A stretch of 64,000 bases of DNA, taken from contig NZ_CP107836.1 of the NCBI RefSeq assembly GCF_036346615.1, forward strand, positions 6,448,001 to 6,512,000, read 5' to 3'. The translations under genes were made by a program, and so were the position numbers. The DNA comes from Streptomyces sp. NBC_00523 (lineage in GTDB: Bacteria; Actinomycetota; Actinomycetes; Streptomycetales; Streptomycetaceae). Below are positions 32,524 to 40,929 of this stretch, piece by piece (positions within the stretch are counted from its first letter, which is position 1; each line of letters starts with the position of its first letter). The notes beneath the pieces were generated by a model, which saw only the letters and a list, made by a program, of their open reading frames with translations, was not told the DNA's origin and did no database searches.

Positions 32524-33689
32524 ACCGGCGACCGCGCAGACCCGCGGCCCTCGGCACCACGGGCGGACCGGCACTCGTCGCGCTCGGCCTGTGCTGCACC
32601 CTCTTCGTCACCGGATGCGGAGCCCCGCACTTCTCCGGCATCGAGGACCTGCCGCTGCCCGGCGGCGCCGACCTCGGCGACCACCCGTACGAGATCACCG
32701 CGGACTTCGGGGACGTGCTCAGCCTCTCCCCGCAGTCCTCGGTCAAGGTCAACGACGTCGCGGTCGGCCGGGTCACCAAGATCTCGCTGGCGCCCGACGG
32801 CTGGCAGGCCCGGGTCACCATGAAGGTGAACGGGAAGATCGGCCTGCCCGCCAACGCCTACGCCCGGCTGGAACAGTCCAGCCTGCTCGGCGAGAAGTAC
32901 GTCCAGCTCGCGCCGCCCGCCAAGGGCAAGGAGCAGGGCACCCTCGCCGACGGCGACCGCATCCCGCTCAGCCGCACCAACCGCAACCCCGAGGTCGAAG
33001 AGGTCTTCGGCGCCCTGTCCATGCTGCTCAACGGCGGCGGCGTCCAGCAGCTCAAGACCATCACCACCGAACTCAACAAGGCCCTGAGCGGGCAGGAACC
33101 CCAGGTCAAGTCCATGCTCCACCGGGTCGACAAGCTCGTCACCAACCTGGACGACCACCGCGGCGACATCACCGCCGCGCTCGACGGCGTCAACCGGCTC
33201 TCCAGCACCCTCGCCGGCCGCAAGGAGCAGGTCGGCACCGTCCTCACCAAGCTCAGCCCCGGCATGAAGGTCCTGGAGAAGCAGCGCGGATCGCTCATGA
33301 CGATGCTCCGCTCCCTGGACACCCTCTCCGACGTCGCCGTCACCACCATCAACCGGAGCAAGGCGGACACCATCGCCGACCTCAAGGCCCTCGCGCCCAC
33401 CCTGCGGGCCCTCGCCGACTCCGGCAACGACCTGCCCGACTCCCTCCAGGTGCTGCTCACCTACCCGTTCACGGACGAGGTGCTGCGCGGCGTGAAGGGC
33501 GACTACCTCAACGTGTACCTGGACCTGACGGCCGAACCCGGCACCCAGATCATCCCGGCCTACAACCCGGATCCGGAGACCCCGCCCGCGCAGGCCCCGT
33601 CGGCCGCCGGTGCCGGACTCCCGCTGCCCCTTCCCGCGACCTCGGCGCCGACGACGAGCCGGCCCACGGACTCGAAGGGGAGCAACTGA
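32520..33689 (+). CDS. mceE: Mce family lipoprotein E
   Basis: A 389-aa Mce protein with a lipoprotein signal peptide: LGLCCTLFVTGCGAPHFSG, lipobox VTGC, so the mature N-terminal Cys near residue 38 is lipidated. This is the expected property of the E member of actinobacterial Mce operons (LprK-like). The MCE domain follows (YEITADFGDVLSLSPQSSVK, VNDVAVGRVTKISLAPDGWQ, QSSLLGEKYVQLAPPAKGKE), then a helical part and a Pro/Thr-rich end. The stop overlaps mceF (TGATG). Confidence 0.92.
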   Translation: MNRRPRRPAALGTTGGPALVALGLCCTLFVTGCGAPHFSGIEDLPLPGGADLGDHPYEITADFGDVLSLSPQSSVKVNDVAVGRVTKISLAPDGWQARVTMKVNGKIGLPANAYARLEQSSLLGEKYVQLAPPAKGKEQGTLADGDRIPLSRTNRNPEVEEVFGALSMLLNGGGVQQLKTITTELNKALSGQEPQVKSMLHRVDKLVTNLDDHRGDITAALDGVNRLSSTLAGRKEQVGTVLTKLSPGMKVLEKQRGSLMTMLRSLDTLSDVAVTTINRSKADTIADLKALAPTLRALADSGNDLPDSLQVLLTYPFTDEVLRGVKGDYLNVYLDLTAEPGTQIIPAYNPDPETPPAQAPSAAGAGLPLPLPATSAPTTSRPTDSKGSN

Positions 33690-34951
33690 TGATCACCCTC
33701 GCCATCCGGCTCAAGAACATCGCCTTCCTCATCATCTCCGTGCTGGTGCTCGCCTACCTCGGGATCCGCTACGCCGACCTCGGCCATTACGTCGGCATGC
33801 GCGACTACTACACGGTCAAGATGCAACTCCCGCGCACCGGGGGCCTCTTCACGCACTCCAACGTCACCTACCGAGGGGTCTCGGTCGGCCGGGTCGGGCC
33901 CATCGAACTCACCGACGACGGCGTCGAGGCCCAGCTGCGGATCAACAAGTCCGCGCCCAGCATCCCCGACGACCTCAAGGCCGTTGTGGCCAACCTCTCC
34001 GCCGTCGGCGAGCAGTACGTCGACCTGCGGCCGACCCGTACCGAGGGCCCCTACCTCGCGAACGGCTCGGTCATCGACCAGGCCGAGACCACCGTCCCGG
34101 CGCCCGTGACCAACGTCCTCACCAGCGTCAACGACCTCACCTCCTCGGTCGACCTGGACTCGCTGCGCACCGTCGTGGACGAGTTCGGCACCGCGTTCAG
34201 CGGGCGCGGCGACGACCTCCAGGTCCTCCTGGACACCGGCAGCGAGTTCGTGGACGCCGCCGACGACGCGCTGCCCGTCAACACCCGGCTGATGGAGGAC
34301 GGCAAGACCGTCCTGCGCACCCAGGTCGAACAGGGCGAAGCACTCAAGGGGTTCGCCTCCGGAGCGAAGGAACTGGCCGCCCAGCTCAAGGGGTCCGACA
34401 CCGATCTGCGCAAGCTGATCGCCGCCGCCCCCGACGCCACGAACCAGATCAGCGGACTGCTCCGGGACGTCGAACCCAGCTTCGGGGTCGTCGTCGCCAA
34501 CCTCCTCACCACCTCCGACGTCGCCGTCACCCGCCAGCGCGGACTGGAGGAACTGCTCGTGAAGCTCCCCGCCGTCGCGGCGGCCGGGGCCAGCGCGGTG
34601 GACGAGGACGGCGCCCGGTTCGGCATGTCGATCACCTTCTTCGAGCCGCTGCCCTGCACCGCCGGCTACGAGGGCACGACCTACCGCAACGGCCTCGACG
34701 TCTCACCCGCCCCCGCCGTCAACACCAAGGCCCGCTGCGCCGCCTCGCCCGGCACCGGCATCGACGTCCGGGGCAGCGCCAACGCCCCCACGGGCGGCCC
34801 GCTGCCCCCACCGGCGAAGGCCGGCGCGCTGCTCCTCGGGGACACCGAGGAGGACCGGCTGCCCGGAGTGCTCGGCGCCGCGTCCGACGCGGCACCGGAG
34901 GCCCGGGGCATGGCCCGGCTGCTCGGCCTGGGACAGGAGGACGGCGAGTGA
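33689..34951 (+). CDS. mceF: Mce family protein F
   Basis: A 420-aa Mce protein, last of the six. Anchor: KNIAFLIISVLVLAYLGIRY. The MCE domain reads VKMQLPRTGGLFTHSNVTYR, GVSVGRVGPIELTDDGVEAQ and ANLSAVGEQYVDLRPTRTEG. The helical region is long and the tail Pro/Gly/Ala-rich. The ATG overlaps the mceE stop; GTGA overlap with the next gene. With six Mce proteins, two permeases and an ATPase, the transporter core is complete. Confidence 0.9.
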   Translation: MITLAIRLKNIAFLIISVLVLAYLGIRYADLGHYVGMRDYYTVKMQLPRTGGLFTHSNVTYRGVSVGRVGPIELTDDGVEAQLRINKSAPSIPDDLKAVVANLSAVGEQYVDLRPTRTEGPYLANGSVIDQAETTVPAPVTNVLTSVNDLTSSVDLDSLRTVVDEFGTAFSGRGDDLQVLLDTGSEFVDAADDALPVNTRLMEDGKTVLRTQVEQGEALKGFASGAKELAAQLKGSDTDLRKLIAAAPDATNQISGLLRDVEPSFGVVVANLLTTSDVAVTRQRGLEELLVKLPAVAAAGASAVDEDGARFGMSITFFEPLPCTAGYEGTTYRNGLDVSPAPAVNTKARCAASPGTGIDVRGSANAPTGGPLPPPAKAGALLLGDTEEDRLPGVLGAASDAAPEARGMARLLGLGQEDGE

Positions 34952-35469
34952 ACCCCCGTACGCGAAGCCTCGGCGGCTGGGCCGTCCTGCTGATCGCGGC
35001 CCTCGTCTGCGCCCTGGGCGGCTGGTCGTACGCCCAGGCGCGCGGTGACGACGACCTGGCCTACGCCAAGAGCCGGGACGCCGCCCTCGCGGACGGCCGG
35101 CAGGCGCTGGCCCGGCTCAACACGCTGGACGGCAAGGACGCGACGAGCGTGGACGCGGGCCTGGCCGGCTGGCTGGAGTCCGCCACGGGCCCGTTGCACG
35201 ACCAGCTGAAGCGGACCCGGAAGAAGGACGCCGCCGACCTCAAGGCGTCCGGCGCCACCGCGCGCGGCAAGGTGACCGACGCCGCGCTCACGGAGCTGGA
35301 CGAGCGGACCGGCACCGCGCTGATGATCGCGACCGTCGACGTCGAGGTCACCCCGCGCAGCGGCAAGGCGGGCACCGAGCGCAAACGCTTCGAGGCCACG
35401 CTCGCCCGGACCGGGGACGGCTGGAAGATCAAGGCGCTCACGGCGCTCGGCATAGGGAGCGGCGCATGA
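34948..35469 (+). CDS. Mce-associated membrane protein, type 1 (copy 1)
   Basis: A 173-aa single-pass membrane protein: N-terminal helix WAVLLIAALVCALGGWSYAQ, then an extracytoplasmic domain (YAKSRDAALADGRQALARLN … DGKDATSVDAGLAGWLESAT … MIATVDVEVTPRSGKAGTER … DGWKIKALTALG). Mce-associated (Mas) proteins are thought to stabilise the Mce complex. It overlaps mceF and the next gene. The same type recurs at 36159 (AQTRDEVLAAGEQAVQNMNT, LDHAQLEKGLDSWEDST), showing a pairwise repetition of Mas genes. Confidence 0.85.
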   Translation: MNPRTRSLGGWAVLLIAALVCALGGWSYAQARGDDDLAYAKSRDAALADGRQALARLNTLDGKDATSVDAGLAGWLESATGPLHDQLKRTRKKDAADLKASGATARGKVTDAALTELDERTGTALMIATVDVEVTPRSGKAGTERKRFEATLARTGDGWKIKALTALGIGSGA

Positions 35470-36059
35470 ACACGGACGTCGAGGAGAAGCCGGAGGCAGC
35501 CGTCGAGCCGCCCGAGGGCACCGACGACACCGAAGGCACCGACACCGGCACCCGCGCCGTCCGCCGCTGGCCGCGCGTCCTCGCCGCGGTCCTGGTCGTC
35601 GCCCTGCTCGCCGCCGGGGCCGTGATGTACGTGGCGGGAAGGCAGCTGCGGGACACGCCCGCCACGTCCAACCTCGCGCTGACCGACAGCGCGGCGACCG
35701 CCCAGGTGGCCGGCGAGGTCACCAACGCGCTCGGCAAGGTCTTCTCGTACAGCCCCGACGGCACCGCCGCCACCAAGGCGTCCGCGCAGAAGCTCCTCGC
35801 GGGCAAGGCGCTCCAGCAGTACGCGGCGCTGTTCGGCCAGGTCGAGAAGCAGTCGGCCGACCAGAAGCTCACCCTGACCACCCATGTCGTGCGCGCCGGA
35901 GTGACCCGGCTGACGCCCGACAGCGCCCACCTGCTCGTCTTCCTCGACCAGGTCTACGAGCGCAAGGGCAAGGCGGCGAGCAAGGCGGCCGCGCAGCTCT
36001 CCGTCACGGCCCAACTGCGCGAAGGGCACTGGACGATCGTGGAGATCACCTCCCGGTAG
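35466..36059 (+). CDS. Mce-associated membrane protein, type 2 (copy 1)
   Basis: A 197-aa protein: acidic cytoplasmic N-terminus, one membrane helix (RVLAAVLVVALLAAGAVMYV), and an external Mas domain (ALTDSAATAQVAGEVTNALG, KVFSYSPDGTAATKASAQKL, QKLTLTTHVVRAGVTRLTPD, LREGHWTIVEITSR). It overlaps the previous gene by ATGA. The second type-2 copy is at 36723. The external domain probably contacts the Mce needle or a periplasmic-side partner, which is inference. Confidence 0.85.
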   Translation: MNTDVEEKPEAAVEPPEGTDDTEGTDTGTRAVRRWPRVLAAVLVVALLAAGAVMYVAGRQLRDTPATSNLALTDSAATAQVAGEVTNALGKVFSYSPDGTAATKASAQKLLAGKALQQYAALFGQVEKQSADQKLTLTTHVVRAGVTRLTPDSAHLLVFLDQVYERKGKAASKAAAQLSVTAQLREGHWTIVEITSR

Positions 36060-36070
36060 CCCGCGAGAAG

Positions 36071-36110
36071 TACCACCGCACCACGGCACCACCGCACCAC
36101 CGCACCACCG
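36071..36110. repeat. 8-bp tandem repeat between Mas gene pairs
   Basis: About five units of CACCACCG (with small changes) in the 99-bp gap separating the two Mas pairs. It is the only sizeable gap inside the operon and may mark the junction of the duplication. Confidence 0.75.
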
Positions 36111-36158
36111 AGCACGGACAGCACAGCACGGCGGGACCGCCGGCAGGGAGAGGCAGCG

Positions 36159-36689
36159 ATGGCACGGGTAGCGATGACGAGAAATCCGCTGGTGGCGGCG
36201 GCGATCGTGCTGACGGTCGCGGCAGCGGCAGCCGCGGGCTGGGGCGGAGTGTCCCGGTACCAGGCGGGGCACGACAGCTCGGCCGCGTACGCCCAGACCC
36301 GCGACGAGGTGCTGGCGGCGGGGGAGCAGGCCGTGCAGAACATGAACACGCTCGACCACGCGCAGCTGGAGAAGGGGCTGGACAGCTGGGAGGACTCCAC
36401 CACCGGGGACCTGCACCGGCAACTGGTCGACGGGCGGGACGGGTTCGTGAAGCAGATCCAGGAGGCGAAGACCGTCAGCACCGCGAAGGTGCTGGCCGGT
36501 GCGGTCACCGAGCTGGACGACCGGGCCGGGAAGGCCGGGGTCATGGTGGCGCTCCGGGTGACCGTGACCGCGCCCAAGGGCAAGCCCGCGGTGAAGGAGA
36601 GCCGGATGCTCGGCCAGCTCACCCACACCCCCGACGGGTGGAAGCTCAGCGCCCTCGGCCAGGCGCCCGTCGGCAACACCGCCGGCTGA
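36159..36689 (+). CDS. Mce-associated membrane protein, type 1 (copy 2)
   Basis: A 176-aa membrane protein with helix NPLVAAAIVLTVAAAAAAGW and an external domain (YAQTRDEVLAAGEQAVQNMN, HAQLEKGLDSWEDSTTGDLH, HTPDGWKLSALGQAPVGNTA). It follows the same plan as the protein from 34948 (LARLNTLDGKDATSVDAGLA versus VQNMNTLDHAQLEKGLDSW), so the two are paralogues. GGGAGAGG upstream of the ATG gives it its own ribosome-binding site, unlike the overlapping genes before it. Confidence 0.83.
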   Translation: MARVAMTRNPLVAAAIVLTVAAAAAAGWGGVSRYQAGHDSSAAYAQTRDEVLAAGEQAVQNMNTLDHAQLEKGLDSWEDSTTGDLHRQLVDGRDGFVKQIQEAKTVSTAKVLAGAVTELDDRAGKAGVMVALRVTVTAPKGKPAVKESRMLGQLTHTPDGWKLSALGQAPVGNTAG

Positions 36690-36722
36690 CACCCCCGCCC
36701 CCGCACCGAGAGGAAACCGGAC

Positions 36723-37466
36723 ATGTCGACCACCCGTCACCTGGTCAACCGTCAGCGCCGCCTGGCCACCGTCGCCGCCGCCGAGCGCGCCGCGACGACC
36801 GCCCCGCCCCGCCCCGGCTCCGGGCGCGGCCCGGATGTGGAGAAGCCGGACGCCACGCAGGACACGGCCGAGGCGAGCGGCGATCCGGAAGAAGCCCCGG
36901 AAGAAGCCCCGGAAGCGGATGAGGGGAGCGCGCCGGAGACCAGGAGGCGCCGCCCGCGCCTCAGCCTGACCGCCGTCCTCTGCGTCCTCACCCTCGTCCT
37001 CGGCGGAGTCGCCGCCTGGGCGTTCACCTCGGCGGCGAGCCTGCGCGACGACCCCAGCAGGCAGAACACCGCCCTGACCGACATCAGCCGCACCAGCGAG
37101 GTGAAGGGGCAGATCACCGAGGCCGTCGGCGCGGTCTTCTCGTACGACTACGCCTCACCCACCAAGGCCGAGGCGGCGGTGACGAAGTATCTGACCGGCA
37201 AGGCGGTCCAGCAGCACGCGGACATGCTCGCCGAGGTCCGGGAGCAGGCGCCGAAGCAGAAGCTGGTCCTCACCACGACCGTCACCGACAGCGGCGTGGA
37301 GCTGCTCGACGGCGACCGCGCCCGGCTGCTGATCTACGCCGACCAGCGCAACACCCGTACCGGAAAGTCCGAGGAGACCACTTACGCCGCCGCCATGTTC
37401 AGCGTGGACGCGGTCCGCAAGGGCGGCAGCTGGCGGATCTCCGCGATCGACACCTTCACCCGGTGA
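36723..37466 (+). CDS. Mce-associated membrane protein, type 2 (copy 2)
   Basis: A 247-aa protein with a long Glu/Ala/Pro-rich cytoplasmic N-terminus (~85 residues), one membrane helix (AVLCVLTLVLGGVAAWAFTS) and an external Mas domain (NTALTDISRTSEVKGQITEA, VGAVFSYDYASPTKAEAAVT, KLVLTTTVTDSGVELLDGDR, GGSWRISAIDTFTR). It corresponds block for block to the protein from 35466 but has a longer cytoplasmic tail. GAGAGGAAA is the ribosome-binding site; the lytic transglycosylase gene follows 28 bases later. Confidence 0.83.
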   Translation: MSTTRHLVNRQRRLATVAAAERAATTAPPRPGSGRGPDVEKPDATQDTAEASGDPEEAPEEAPEADEGSAPETRRRRPRLSLTAVLCVLTLVLGGVAAWAFTSAASLRDDPSRQNTALTDISRTSEVKGQITEAVGAVFSYDYASPTKAEAAVTKYLTGKAVQQHADMLAEVREQAPKQKLVLTTTVTDSGVELLDGDRARLLIYADQRNTRTGKSEETTYAAAMFSVDAVRKGGSWRISAIDTFTR

Positions 37467-37494
37467 CCCGGACGACCCACCAAGGAGAGCACGC

Positions 37495-38691
37495 ATGAGG
37501 TTCAACGGCACCATGCGCCGCGGACTCGGCGGCACCGCAGCCGCCGTCGCCGCGATGGCCGCGCTCACGGCGTCCCAGGCACCCCAGCTCGTCGCGCACG
37601 AGGAGACCCCGAAGCCCCGCCACACGACGGACGACGTCGTCTGGTCCGAGGTCCCCAGCGACGACTCGTACCACACCGAACTCCCGCCACTGAAGAGCCC
37701 GAAGCCGCCGAAGAAGGGCGAGAAGCAGAGCCACGCGGCCAGGCAGTCCTGGGCCGAGGCGGGCATCCCGGCCACCGTGCTCGCCGCCTACCGCAGGGCC
37801 GAGACCACGATGGGCCGCAGCGACCCCGGCTGCCGGCTGCCCTGGCAGTTACTGGCGGCGATCGGCAAGGTCGAGTCCGGGCACGCGGCCGGCGGCCGGG
37901 TCGACAGGAACGGCACCACCGTCTCGCCGATCCTCGGCCCGGTCCTCAACGGCGCGGGGTTCGCCCACATCGCGGACACCGACGGCGGAGCCTACGACGG
38001 GGACGCGACGTACGACCGGGCGGTCGGCCCGATGCAGTTCATCCCCTCGACGTGGGCGCACTGGGGCCGCGACGGCAACGGCGACGGCCGCCGCGATCCG
38101 AACAACGTGTACGACGCGGCGCTCGCCGCCGGGGCCTACCTCTGCGCCGGGACGCGCGATCTGTCGATCCCCTCCGACATGAACCGGGCGATCCTCAGCT
38201 ACAACCACTCGGAGACCTATCTGCGGACGGTGCTGTCCTGGCTGGAGTTCTACCGCAAGGGCATCCACTCGGTCACCGACGGCACGGGGCCCATCCCGAG
38301 GAGCCCGGGCGCGGGCAGCCCCGACAAGCCCAAGCACCCCGTGGGCGGCTCCGGTTCCAAGGACGGCGGCGGCATCGAGGTCGGCCCCCAGCCCAGTACC
38401 CGCCCGACCACACCCGGCACCCACGACCCCGACCCGAGCACCACGCCCGACCCGGACCCGACGGACACCACCGGCCCCTCGCCCGACCCCACGGACACCG
38501 GCTCCACCACCCCGGACCCGAGCACCACCCCCGACCCGGACCCGACCACGACGAAGCCGGACCCGGGCTGCACGACCACCCCGACTCCCGACCCGACCGA
38601 CACCACCGAGCCCACGGCCACGCCCTCGCCCGACCCCACGGAGACCGGCGAACCCTGCACCACGCCCACCCTGCCGCCCACGGCGGACTAG
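37495..38691 (+). CDS. Secreted lytic transglycosylase with Pro/Thr/Asp repeat tail
   Basis: A 398-aa exported murein hydrolase. The signal sequence is RRGLGGTAAAVAAMAALTAS. The catalytic domain (residues ~95-260) has WQLLAAIGKVESGHAAGGRV, with Glu127 the likely catalytic acid, AVGPMQFIPSTWAHWGRDGN, and DAALAAGAYLCAG, the SLT/MltB-like pattern of soluble transglycosylases. The last ~115 residues are PDPT/TTPDP repeats with two cysteines, probably a wall-spanning tail. Leu119 is TTA (37849-37851). The gene is 28 bases behind the last Mas gene with AAGGAGAG upstream, so it belongs to the Mce operon and may open the wall for the transporter. Confidence 0.87.
   Translation: MRFNGTMRRGLGGTAAAVAAMAALTASQAPQLVAHEETPKPRHTTDDVVWSEVPSDDSYHTELPPLKSPKPPKKGEKQSHAARQSWAEAGIPATVLAAYRRAETTMGRSDPGCRLPWQLLAAIGKVESGHAAGGRVDRNGTTVSPILGPVLNGAGFAHIADTDGGAYDGDATYDRAVGPMQFIPSTWAHWGRDGNGDGRRDPNNVYDAALAAGAYLCAGTRDLSIPSDMNRAILSYNHSETYLRTVLSWLEFYRKGIHSVTDGTGPIPRSPGAGSPDKPKHPVGGSGSKDGGGIEVGPQPSTRPTTPGTHDPDPSTTPDPDPTDTTGPSPDPTDTGSTTPDPSTTPDPDPTTTKPDPGCTTTPTPDPTDTTEPTATPSPDPTETGEPCTTPTLPPTAD
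37849..37851 (+). other. TTA codon (bldA target) in the lytic transglycosylase gene
   Basis: Reads TGG CAG TTA CTG GCG (Trp-Gln-Leu-Leu-Ala), eight codons before the likely catalytic Glu. Without mature bldA tRNA, translation would stop before the active site is made. Confidence 0.9.
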
Positions 38692-38756
38692 GCCCTGTCG
38701 TCACATTCCCGTCTGCCGGGCGACGCCAGGCCCGAGGGCCACGTGTTCGCGACGGC

Positions 38757-39821
38757 TCAGCCGCCGCCCGCCAGCACCCGGGCGAGGTCGTAGCGCACGA
38801 CCTCCTCCAGCTGTGCGTACGTGCAGCCGTCCGGCGTACGGTCGGGCCGCCAGCGGCGCCACTGGGCCGTGTGCCGGAAGCGGTCGCCCTCCATGTGGTC
38901 GTACGCCACCTCGCAGACCCGCTCCGGCCGCAGCGGCACCCAGGACATGTCCTTCTTGCCGGACCAGCGGCTCGGGGCGCCCGGCAGCCGGGCGCCCGCG
39001 TGCGCCTCGGCCTCGGCCCAGGCGCGCCACGGATGGTCGTCGGCGTCGGTCAGCAGGGGTTCCAGCTCGGTGACGAGCTCCGCCCGGCGCTTCATGGGGA
39101 AGGCCGCGCACACCCCGACGTGCTGGAGCGCGCCGCTGTCGTCGTACAGACCGAGCAGCAGCGAGCCGACGACCGGGCCGCTCTTGTGGAAGCGGTATCC
39201 GGCCACCACGCAGTCGGCGGTGCGCTCGTGCTTGATCTTGTACATGGCTCGGACGTCCGGCCGGTACGGCGCGTCGAGCGGCTTCGCGACGACTCCGTCG
39301 AGCCCCGCCCCCTCGTACCGCTCGAACCACTCCTCGGCGCGTGCCGGGTCGGTCGTGGACGGGGCCAGGTACACCGGTGCCGACGCCCCGGCGAGCGCCG
39401 CCTCCAGCACCGTGCGCCGGTCCGCCTGCGGGGTGTCCAGAAGCGATTCGTCGCCCAGCGCCAGCAGGTCGAAGGCGATCAGCGCGGCCGGGCTCTCCCC
39501 GGCCAGCAGCCGCACCCGGGACTCGGCGGGATGGATGCGCTCGCTGAGCCGGTCGAAGTCGAGGCGGCCGTCGTGCGCGACGACGATCTCGCCGTCCACC
39601 ACACACCGCTCCGGCAGATTCTCCCGGACGGCGTCGACCACCTCGGGGAAGTACCGGGTGAGCGGCTTGCCGGTCCGGCTGCCGATCACCACCTCGTCAC
39701 CGTCCCGGTGCACGATCGCCCGGAAGCCGTCCCACTTCGCCTCGTACTGCATGCCCGGCGGAATCCGCTTCACGGACTTGGCGAGCATCGGCTTCACGGG
39801 CGGCATCACCGGCAGGTCCAT
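38757..39821 (-). CDS. ligC: ATP-dependent DNA ligase (LigC type)
   Basis: A 354-aa ligase. The nucleotidyl-transfer lysine is in the KxDG motif EAKWDGFR (Lys29), followed by IVHRDGDEVVIGSRTGKPLT, CVVDGEIVVAH (motif III region), YKIKHERTADCVV, and an OB-fold C-terminus (GVCAAFPMKRRAELV … ERVCEVAYDHMEGDRFRHT). It seals breaks using ATP and in actinobacteria can support end joining or base repair. The ATG at 39821 gives the usual family start. CACAAT on the minus strand lies six bases upstream, consistent with a leaderless transcript. It is divergent from the LigD-polymerase gene with 76 bases between starts; no ku gene is in the window. Confidence 0.87.
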   Translation of the reverse strand: MDLPVMPPVKPMLAKSVKRIPPGMQYEAKWDGFRAIVHRDGDEVVIGSRTGKPLTRYFPEVVDAVRENLPERCVVDGEIVVAHDGRLDFDRLSERIHPAESRVRLLAGESPAALIAFDLLALGDESLLDTPQADRRTVLEAALAGASAPVYLAPSTTDPARAEEWFERYEGAGLDGVVAKPLDAPYRPDVRAMYKIKHERTADCVVAGYRFHKSGPVVGSLLLGLYDDSGALQHVGVCAAFPMKRRAELVTELEPLLTDADDHPWRAWAEAEAHAGARLPGAPSRWSGKKDMSWVPLRPERVCEVAYDHMEGDRFRHTAQWRRWRPDRTPDGCTYAQLEEVVRYDLARVLAGGG

Positions 39822-39897
39822 GGCCCGATTGTGGACCGTACGGCGACCGGAGTCTCCCGATATGCGGCATATGTGTGCCCGACCTACCGTGGCCGAC

Positions 39898-40929
39898 ATG
39901 GCAGCAGCGGGCACAGCGGTGGAGCTGGACGCGGCCGGGCGGGCGGTCCGGCTGTCGAATCCGGACAAGGTCTACTTCCCGGAGAAGGGCTACACGAAGC
40001 GGGACGTCGCCGAGTACTTCCTCGCCGTCGGCCCCGGCATCCTGCGCGCCCTGCGCAACCGGCCCACCACCCTCCAGCGGTTCGTGGACGGCGTCGAGGG
40101 CGAGTTCTTCTACCAGAAGCGCGCCCCCAAGAACCTCCCCGACTGGATCCCCACCTCCACGATCGCCTTCCCGAGCGGGCGGTCCGCCCGGGAGATGTGC
40201 CCCACCGAGGTGGCCGCCGTCCTCTGGGCCGCCAACCTCGGCACCCTGACCTTCCACCCCTGGCCGGTCCGTGGCGGGGACACCGACCACCCCGACGAAC
40301 TGCGCATCGACCTGGACCCGCAGCCCGGCACCGGTTACGCCGACGCGGTCCGCGCCGCCCAGGAGCTGCGCGGCGTCCTGGAGGAGCACGGGCTGCGCGG
40401 CTGGCCCAAGACCTCCGGCGGGCGCGGCATCCACGTCTTCGTGCCGATCGAGGCGCGCTGGACGTTCACCGAGGTGCGGCGCGCGGCCATCGCGGTCGGG
40501 CGCGAGCTGGAGAGCCGGATGCCGGACCGGGTGACCACCGCCTGGTGGAAGGAGGAGCGCGGCGAGCGGATCTTCGTGGACTACAACCAGACCGCCCGCG
40601 ACCGCACCATCGCCTCCGCCTACTCCGTACGGCCCTTCCCGCACGCCCCGGTCTCCGCCCCGCTGCGCTGGGAGGAGCTGGACGACGCCGAGCCCCGCGA
40701 CTTCGACCTCCGCACCATGCCCGTGCGGTACGCGGAACACGGCGACGTGCACGCCGACATGGACCAGGAGGCGTTCCGCCTGGACTCGCTGCTCGAACTC
40801 GCCGACCGCCACGCGAGCGACGGCGGCCCCGGCGACCTGCCCTACCCGCCCGAGTACCCGAAGATGCCCGGCGAGCCCAAGCGCGTGCAGCCGAGCCGCG
40901 CCCGCCGCGACAAGGACGACGAGGCGTGA
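39898..40929 (+). CDS. LigD-type polymerase/primase domain protein
   Basis: A 343-aa stand-alone polymerase domain (archaeo-eukaryotic primase family), as in the N- or C-terminal part of LigD. Motifs are VRLSNPDKVYFPEKGYTKRD at the start, FFYQKRAPKNLPDW near 65, the catalytic metal-binding ELRIDLDPQPGTGYADAV near 135, KTSGGRGIHVFVPIE near 178, and VDYNQTARDRTIASAYSVRP near 230. It adds ribo- or deoxynucleotides in end joining. No ligase or nuclease domain is fused; LigC is encoded divergently. TACCGT sits seven bases before the ATG (leaderless). The stop overlaps the next gene (GTGA). Confidence 0.88.
   Translation: MAAAGTAVELDAAGRAVRLSNPDKVYFPEKGYTKRDVAEYFLAVGPGILRALRNRPTTLQRFVDGVEGEFFYQKRAPKNLPDWIPTSTIAFPSGRSAREMCPTEVAAVLWAANLGTLTFHPWPVRGGDTDHPDELRIDLDPQPGTGYADAVRAAQELRGVLEEHGLRGWPKTSGGRGIHVFVPIEARWTFTEVRRAAIAVGRELESRMPDRVTTAWWKEERGERIFVDYNQTARDRTIASAYSVRPFPHAPVSAPLRWEELDDAEPRDFDLRTMPVRYAEHGDVHADMDQEAFRLDSLLELADRHASDGGPGDLPYPPEYPKMPGEPKRVQPSRARRDKDDEA

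Noticed and set aside
38400..38670. PDPT/TTPDP-coding repeats considered as a CRISPR-like or minisatellite array
   Set aside because: They are in frame inside the transglycosylase gene, irregular in length, and explained by a repetitive protein tail.
38692..38756. Sequence GGCCCTGTCGTCACATTCCC… after the lytic transglycosylase gene, resembling insertion-sequence ends
   Set aside because: No matching second end, no transposase and no target duplication are visible; too short to call.
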